64,000 nt of DNA from Xenopus tropicalis (lineage: Eukaryota; Chordata; Amphibia; Anura; Pipidae): NCBI RefSeq assembly GCF_000004195.4, contig NC_030682.2, positions 153,637,510 to 153,701,509 of the forward strand, written 5' to 3'. The notes under the pieces were generated by a model. The model ran no database searches. It was not told the origin of the DNA and saw only the letters and a list, made by a program, of their open reading frames with translations. This document shows, piece by piece, positions 57,266 to 64,000 of the stretch. The translations under genes and the position numbers were made by a program. How positions within the stretch are numbered: position 1 is the stretch's first letter; the number at the start of each line of letters is the position of its first letter.

Positions 57266-60200
57266 TATATAGTGACCCCCCCCTTATATATTTATATATA
57301 GTGACCCCCCCCTAATATATTTATATATAGTGACCCCCCCCTAATATATTTATATATAGTGCCCCCCCCTTAACTGCCCCTTCCCCCCCCAGTGTAACCA
57401 ATCCCAACTGGGCCAGCCTTTCCCCATAACTGAGCCCATTCCCTTTATCAGCTTAGTCGCTCTTCCCTGTACTTTCTCTATTTCATTACTGCCCCCCTTA
57501 TATATTTATATATAGTGACCCCCCCTTAACTGCCCCTTCCCCCCCAGTGTAACCAATCCCAACTGGGCCAGCCTTTCCCCATAACTGAGCCCATTCCCTT
57601 ATCAGCTTAGTCGCTCATCCCTGTACTTTCTCTATTTCATTACTGCCCCCCCTTATATATTTATATATAGTGACCCCCCCTTAACTGCCCCTTCCCCAGT
57701 GTAACCAATCCCAACTGGGCCAGCCTTTCCCCATAACTGAGCCCATTCCCTTTATCAGCTTAGTCGCTCTTCCCTGTACTTTCTCTATTTCATTACTGCC
57801 CCCCCTTATATATTTATATATAGTGACCCCCCCTTAACTGCCCCCCCCCCCCCAGTGTAACCAATCCCAACTGGGCCAGCCTTTCCCCATAACTGAGCCC
57901 ATTCCCTTTATCAGCTTAGTCGCTCTTCCCTGTACTTTCTCTATTTCATTACTGCCCCCCCCTTATATATTTATATATAGTGACCCCCCCTTAACTGCCC
58001 CCCCCCCCCAGTGTAACCAATCCCAACTGGGCCAGCCTTCCCCATAACTGAGCCCATTCCCTTTATCAGCTTAGTCGCTCTTCCCTGTACTTTCTCTATT
58101 TCATTACTGCCCCCCCTTATTATATTTATATATAGTGACCCCCCCTTAACTGCCCCTTCCCCCCCCAGTGTAACCAATCCCAACTGGGCCAGCCTTTCCC
58201 CATAACTGAGCCCATTCCCTTTATCAGCTTAGTCGCTCTTCCCTCTACTTTCTCTATTTCATTACTGCCCCCCCTTATATATTTATATATAGTGACCCCC
58301 CCCTTAACTGCCCCTTCCCCAGTGTAACCAATCCCAACTGGGCCAGCCTTTCCCCATAACTGAGCCCATTCCCTTTATCAACTTAGTCGCTCTTCCCTGT
58401 ACTTTCTCTATTTCATTACTGCCCCCCCTTATATATTTATATATAGTGACCCCCCCTTAACTGCCCCCCCCCCAGTGTAACCAATCCCAACTGGGCCAGC
58501 CTTTCCCCATAACTGAGCCCATTCCCTTTATCAACTTAGTCGCTCTTCCCTGTACTTTCTCTATTTCATTACTGCCCCCCCTTATATATTTATATATAGT
58601 GACCCCCCCATAACTGCCCCCCCCCCCCCAGTGTAACCAATCCCAACTGGGCCAGCCTTTCCCCATAACTGAGCCCATTCCCTTTATCAGCTTAGTCGCT
58701 CTTCCCTCTACTTTCTCTATTTCATTACTGCCCCCCCTTATATATTTATATATAGTGACCCCCCTTAACTGCCCCCCCCCCCAGTGTAACCAATCCCAAT
58801 TGGGCCAGCCTTTCCCCATAACTGAGCCCATTCCCTTTATCAGCTTAGTCGCTCTTCCCTGTACTTTCTCTATTTCATTACTGCCCCCCCCTTATATATT
58901 TATATATAGTGACCCCCCCTTAACTGCCCCCCCCCCCAGTGTAACCAATCCCAACTGGGCCAGCCTTTCCCCATAACTGAGCCCATTCCCTTTATCAGCT
59001 TAGTCGCTCTTCCCTGTACTTTCTCTATTTCATTACTGCCCCCCCTTATATATTTATATATAGTGACCCCCCATAACTGCCCCTTCCCCAGTGTAACCAA
59101 TCCCAACTGGGCCAGCCTTTCCCCATAACTGAGCCCATTCCCTTTATCAGCTTAGTCGCTCTTCCCTCTACTTTCTCTATTTCATTACTGCCCCCCTTAT
59201 ATATTTATATATAGTGACCCCCCCTTAACTGCCCCCCCCCCCCAGTGTAACCAATCCCAACTGGGCCAGCCTTTCCCCATAACTGAGCCCATTCCCTTTA
59301 TCAGCTTAGTCGCTCTTCCCTGTACTTTCTCTATTTCATTACTGCCCCCCCTTATATATTTATATATAGTGACCCCCCCTAATATATTTATATATAGTGA
59401 CCCCCCTTATATATTTATATATAGTGACCCCCCCTAATATATTTATATATAGTGACCCCCCCCTAATATATTTATATATAGTGACCCCCCCAATATATTT
59501 ATATATAGTGACCCCCCCCTAATATATTTATATATAGTGACCCCCCTAATATATTTATATATAGTGACCCCCCCCAATATATTTATATATAGTGACCCCC
59601 CTTATATATTTATATATAGTGACCCCCCTTATATATTTATATATAGTGACCCCCCCTAATATATTTATATATAGTGACCCCCCCTTATATATTTATATAT
59701 AGTGACCCCCCCTAATATATTTATATATAGTGACCCCCCCTAATATATTTATATATAGTGACCCCCCCAATATATTTATATATAGTGACCCCCCCCTAAT
59801 ATATTTATATATAGTGACCCCCCCTAATATATTTATATATAGTGACCCCCCCCTAATATATTTATATATAGTGACCCCCCCCAATATATTTATATATAGT
59901 GACCCCCCCCTTATATATTTATATATAGTGACCCCCCCCCTTATATATTTATATATAGTGACCCCCCCTTAACTGCCCCCCCCAGTGTAACCAATCCCAA
60001 CTGGGCCAGCCTTTCCCCATAACTGAGCCCATTCCCTTTATCAGCTTAGTCGCTCTTCCCTGTACTTTCTCTATTTCATTACTGCCCCCCCTTATATATT
60101 TATATATAGTGACCCCCCCTTAACTGCCCCCCCCCCCCCAGTGTAACCAATCCCAACTGGGCCAGCCTTTCCCCATAACTGAGCCCATTCCCTTTATCAG

Positions 60201-63166
60201 CTTAGTCGCTCTTCCCTGTACTTTCTCTATTTCATTACTGCCCCCCCTTATATATTTATATATAGTGACCCCCCCTTAACTGCCCCCCCCCCCCCAGTGT
60301 AACCAATCCCAACTGGGCCAGCCTTTCCCCATAACTGAGCCCATTCCCTTTATCAGCTTAGTCGCTCTTCCCTGTACTTTCTCTATTTCATTACTGCCCC
60401 CCCTTATATATTTATATATAGTGACCCCCCCCTTAACTGCCCCCCCCCCCAGTGTAACCAATCCCAACTGGGCCAGCCTTTCCCCATAACTGAGCCCATT
60501 CCCTTTATCAGCTTAGTCGCTCTTCCCTGTACTTTCTCTATTTCATTACTGCCCCCCCTTATATATTTATATATAGTGACCCCCCCCTTAACTGCCCCCC
60601 CCCCCAGTGTAACCAATCCCAACTGGGCCAGCCTTTCCCCATAACTGAGCCCATTCCCTTTATCAGCTTAGTCGCTCTTCCCTGTACTTTCTCTATTTCA
60701 TTACTGCCCCCCCCCTTATATATTTATATATAGTGACCCCCCCCTTAACTGCCCCCCCCCCAGTGTAACCAATCCCAACTGGGCCAGCCTTTCCCCATAA
60801 CTGAGCCCATTCCCTTTATCAGCTTAGTCGCTCTTCCCTGTACTTTCTCTATTTCATTACTGCCCCCCCTTATATATTTATATATAGTGACCCCCCCCCC
60901 TTAACTGCCCCCCCCCCCCAGTGTAACCAATCCCAACTGGGCCAGCCTTTCCCCATAACTGAGCCCATTCCCTTTATCAGCTTAGTCGCTCTTCCCTGTA
61001 CTTTCTCTATTTCATTACTGCCCCCCCTTATATATTTATATATAGTGACCCCCCCCCCTTAACTGCCCCCCCCCCCAGTGTAACCAATCCCAACTGGGCC
61101 AGCCTTTCCCCATAACTGAGCCCATTCCCTTTATCAGCTTAGTCACTCTTCCCTGTACTTTCTCTATTTCATTACTGCCCCCCCTTATATATTTATATAT
61201 AGTGACCCCCCCTTAACTGCCCCCCCCCCCCCAGTGTAACCAATCCCAACTGGGCCAGCCTTTCCCCATAACTGAGCCCATTCCCTTTATCAGCTTAGTC
61301 GCTCTTCCCTGTACTTTCTCTATTTCATTACTGCCCCCCCTTATATATTTATATATAGTGACCCCCCCTTAACTGCCCCCCCCCCCCAGTGTAACCAATC
61401 CCAACTGGGCCAGCCTTTCCCCATAACTGAGCCCATTCCCTTTATCAGCTTAGTCGCTCTTCCCTGTACTTTCTCTATTTCATTACTGCCCCCCTTATAT
61501 ATTTATATATAGTGACCCCCCCTTAACTGCCCCCCCCCCCCCAGTGTAACCAATCCCAACTGGGCCAGCCTTTCCCCATAACTGAGCCCATTCCCTTTAT
61601 CAGCTTAGTCGCTCTTCCCTGTACTTTCTCTATTTCATTACTGCCCCCCCTTATATATTTATATATAGTGACCCCCCCTTAACTGCCCCCCCCCCCCCCA
61701 GTGTAACCAATCCCAACTGGGCCAGCCTTTCCCCATAACTGAGCCCATTCCCTTTATCAGCTTAGTCGCTCTTCCCTGTACTTTCTCTATTTCATTACTG
61801 CCCCCCTTATATATTTATATATAGTGACCCCCCCCTTAACTGGCCCCCCAGTGTAACCAATCCCAACTGGGCCAGCCTTTCCCCATAACTGAGCCCATTC
61901 CCTTTATCAGCTTAGTCGCTCTTCCCTGTACTTTCTCTATTTCATTACTGCCCCCCTTATATATTTATATATAGTGACCCCCCCCCTTAACTGCCCCCCC
62001 CCCCCAGTGTAACCAATCCCAACTGGGCCAGCCTTTCCCCATAACTGAGCCCATTCCCTTTATCAGCTTAGTCGCTCTTCCCTGTACTTTCTCTATTTCA
62101 TTACTGCCCCCCCCTTATATATTTATATATAGTGACCCCCCCCTTAACTGCCCCCCCCCCAGTGTAACCAATCCCAACTGGGCCAGCCTTTCCCCATAAC
62201 TGAGCCCATTCCCTTTATCAGCTTAGTCGCTCTTCCCTGTACTTTCTCTATTTCATTACTGCCCCCCCTTATATATTTATATATAGTGACCCCCCCCCCT
62301 TAACTGCCCCCCCCCCCCAGTGTAACCAATCCCAACTGGGCCAGCCTTTCCCCATAACTGAGCCCATTCCCTTTATCAGCTTAGTCGCTCTTCCCTGTAC
62401 TTTCTCTATTTCATTACTGCCCCCCCTTATATATTTATATATAGTGACCCCCCCCCCTTAACTGCCCCCCCCCCCAGTGTAACCAATCCCAACTGGGCCA
62501 GCCTTTCCCCATAACTGAGCCCATTCCCTTTATCAGCTTAGTCACTCTTCCCTGTACTTTCTCTATTTCATTACTGCCCCCCCTTATATATTTATATATA
62601 GTGACCCCCCTTAACTGCCCCCCCCCCCCCAGTGTAACCAATCCCAACTGGGCCAGCCTTTCCCCATAACTGAGCCCATTCCCTTTATCAGCTTAGTCGC
62701 TCTTCCCTGTACTTTCTCTATTTCATTACTGCCCCCCCTTATATATTTATATATAGTGACCCCCCTTAACTGCCCCCCCCCCCCAGTGTAACCAATCCCA
62801 ACTGGGCCAGCCTTTCCCCATAACTGAGCCCATTCCCTTTATCAGCTTAGTCGCTCTTCCCTGTACTTTCTCTATTTCATTACTGCCCCCCCTTATATAT
62901 TTATATATAGTGACCCCCCCTTAACTGCCCCCCCCCCCAGTGTAACCAATCCCAACTGGGCCAGCCTTTCCCCATAACTGAGCCCATTCCCTTTATCAGC
63001 TTAGTCACTCTTCCCTGTACTTTCTCTATTTCATTACTGCCCCCCCTTATATATTTATATATAGTGACCCCCCCCCTTAACTGCCCCCCCCAGTGTAACC
63101 AATCCCAACTGGGCCAGCCTTTCCCCATAACTGAGCCCATTCCCTTTATCAGCTTAGTCGCCACTT
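57266..63166 (-). repeat. LINE-tail satellite block 4, reverse orientation
   Basis: About 34 copies of the ~150-bp unit, reverse-complemented relative to blocks 1 and 3, plus patches of a short derivative (57266-57360 and 59375-59965). Copies are nearly identical except for C-run length and a few substitutions (TTAGTCACTC, CTCTACTTTC, TATCAACTTAG) that tend to occur in neighbouring copies. It ends abruptly at CTTAGTCGCCACTTGCCG, where the next array starts. Confidence 0.93.
59375..59965 (-). repeat. ~31-bp sub-array of the AT-palindrome / C-run segment
   Basis: About 18 copies of only the TATATATTTATATATAGTGA plus C-run part of the satellite unit, inside block 4; three more copies lie at 57266-57360. 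Most copies have CTAATATATTT instead of CTTATATATTT, a variant that marks this sub-array. Confidence 0.9.
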
Positions 63167-63169
63167 GCC

Positions 63170-64000
63170 GTACTTGCCACTCACACTCATGGGAGGGTAC
63201 TTGCCACTCACACTCACGAGAGGGTACTTACACACTCACGGGAGGGTACTTGCCACTCACACTCACGGGAGGGTACTTACACACTCACACTCATGGGAGG
63301 GTACTTACACACTCACGGGAGGGTACTTACACACTCACACTCATGGGAGGGTACTTACACACTCACGGGAGGGTACTTACACACTCACACTCATGGGAGG
63401 GTACTTACACACTCACGGGAGGGTACTTACACACTCACACTCATGGGAGGGTACTTACACACTCACAGGAGGGTACTTACACACTCACACTCATGGGAGG
63501 GTACTTACACACTCACACTCATGGGAGGGTACTTACACACTCACAGGAGGGTACTTACACACTCACACTCATGGGAGGGTACTTACACACTCACACTCAT
63601 GGGAGGGTACTTACACACTCACACTCATGGGAGGGTACTTACACACTCACGGGAGGGTACTTACACACTCACACTCATGGGAGGGTACTTACACACTCAC
63701 GGGAGGGTTCTTACACACTCACACTCATGGGAGGGTACTTACACACTCACGGGAGGGTACTTACACACTCACACTCATGGGAGGGTACTTACACACTCAC
63801 ACTCATGGGAGGGTACTTACACACTCACGGGAGGGTACTTACACACTCACACTCATGGGAGGGTACTTACACACTCACACTCATGGGAGGGTACTTACAC
63901 ACTCACACTCATGGGAGGGTACTTACACACTCACACTCATGGGAGGGTACTTACACACTCACGGGAGGGTACTTACACACTCACACTCACGGGAGGGTAC
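63170..64000 (+). repeat. 22/28-bp minisatellite, runs off the right edge
   Basis: Alternating units GGGAGGGTACTTACACACTC followed by AC, or by ACACTCAT. Long (28-bp) and short (22-bp) forms alternate fairly regularly on the left and less so on the right. The first copies have TTGCCACTCAC instead of TTACACACTCAC. The array is not complete within the window. Confidence 0.93.

Overview
This is vertebrate nuclear DNA, almost certainly from a clawed frog (Xenopus). The genes have split exons with GT-AG introns, and dispersed repeats I recognise from Xenopus genomes are present (for example the element at 33181-33492). Three genes are supported, all read exon by exon: (1) a TBC1D20-like Rab GAP on the plus strand (808-8803; first exon lies off the left edge); (2) a complete nine-exon mitochondrial cytochrome P450 of the CYP11B type on the minus strand (16691-32553; 517 codons plus stop, every splice phase agrees); (3) the zinc-finger exon of scratch1 (scrt1) on the minus strand (54767-55491; the SNAG-encoding first exon is not in the window). 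I see no bacterial genes, tRNA, rRNA or CRISPR array.

The rest is dominated by tandem repeats. Summing the arrays listed gives about 43 kb of the 64 kb, in more than twenty unrelated arrays with unit lengths from 15 to about 157 bp. Five of the seven TBC1D20-like introns and four of the eight CYP11B introns hold their own minisatellite. Several arrays show higher-order structure: 766 bp at 8.9-11.4 kb, 742 bp at 23.1-25.4 kb, 951 bp at 43.2-45.1 kb, 694 bp at 51.0-52.4 kb, and roughly 1.0-1.26 kb at 28-31.6 kb. Because many units lack stop codons in several frames, the arrays produce very long open frames (up to about 1,276 codons) that are not genes.

Layout: 1-700 G-rich array; 808-8803 TBC1D20-like gene; 8.87-13.2 kb two arrays that may lie in its 3' UTR; 13.2-16.5 kb intergenic with two arrays; 16.7-32.6 kb CYP11B with arrays of 92, 69, 106 and 28 bp and a solo LTR in its introns; 32.69-32.78 kb probable CYP11B promoter; 33.6-35.3 kb G-rich array; 35.8-40.6 kb two oppositely oriented blocks of a satellite derived from a LINE reverse-transcriptase tail; 41.3-53.8 kb four more arrays separated by unique DNA; 54.8-55.5 kb scrt1 exon; 55.9-63.2 kb the apparent founder LINE fragment and two more oppositely oriented satellite blocks; 63.2-64 kb a new array running off the edge.

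The genes do not form a pathway. TBC1D20-like is an ER-anchored Rab GAP, CYP11B makes corticosteroids in adrenal/interrenal mitochondria, and SCRT1 is a neuronal transcriptional repressor. Their order is informative: human SCRT1 and CYP11B1/B2 are both on 8q24.3, while human TBC1D20 lies near SCRT2 on 20p13. The window therefore looks like the SCRT1-side half of an ancient duplicated block that kept a TBC1D20 relative. The repeat density suggests a subtelomeric position (inference). The most unusual signal is the 53/58-bp array in TBC1D20-like intron 3, whose unit is built from the exon-3 splice donor and repeats a joined acceptor-donor motif about 40 times.
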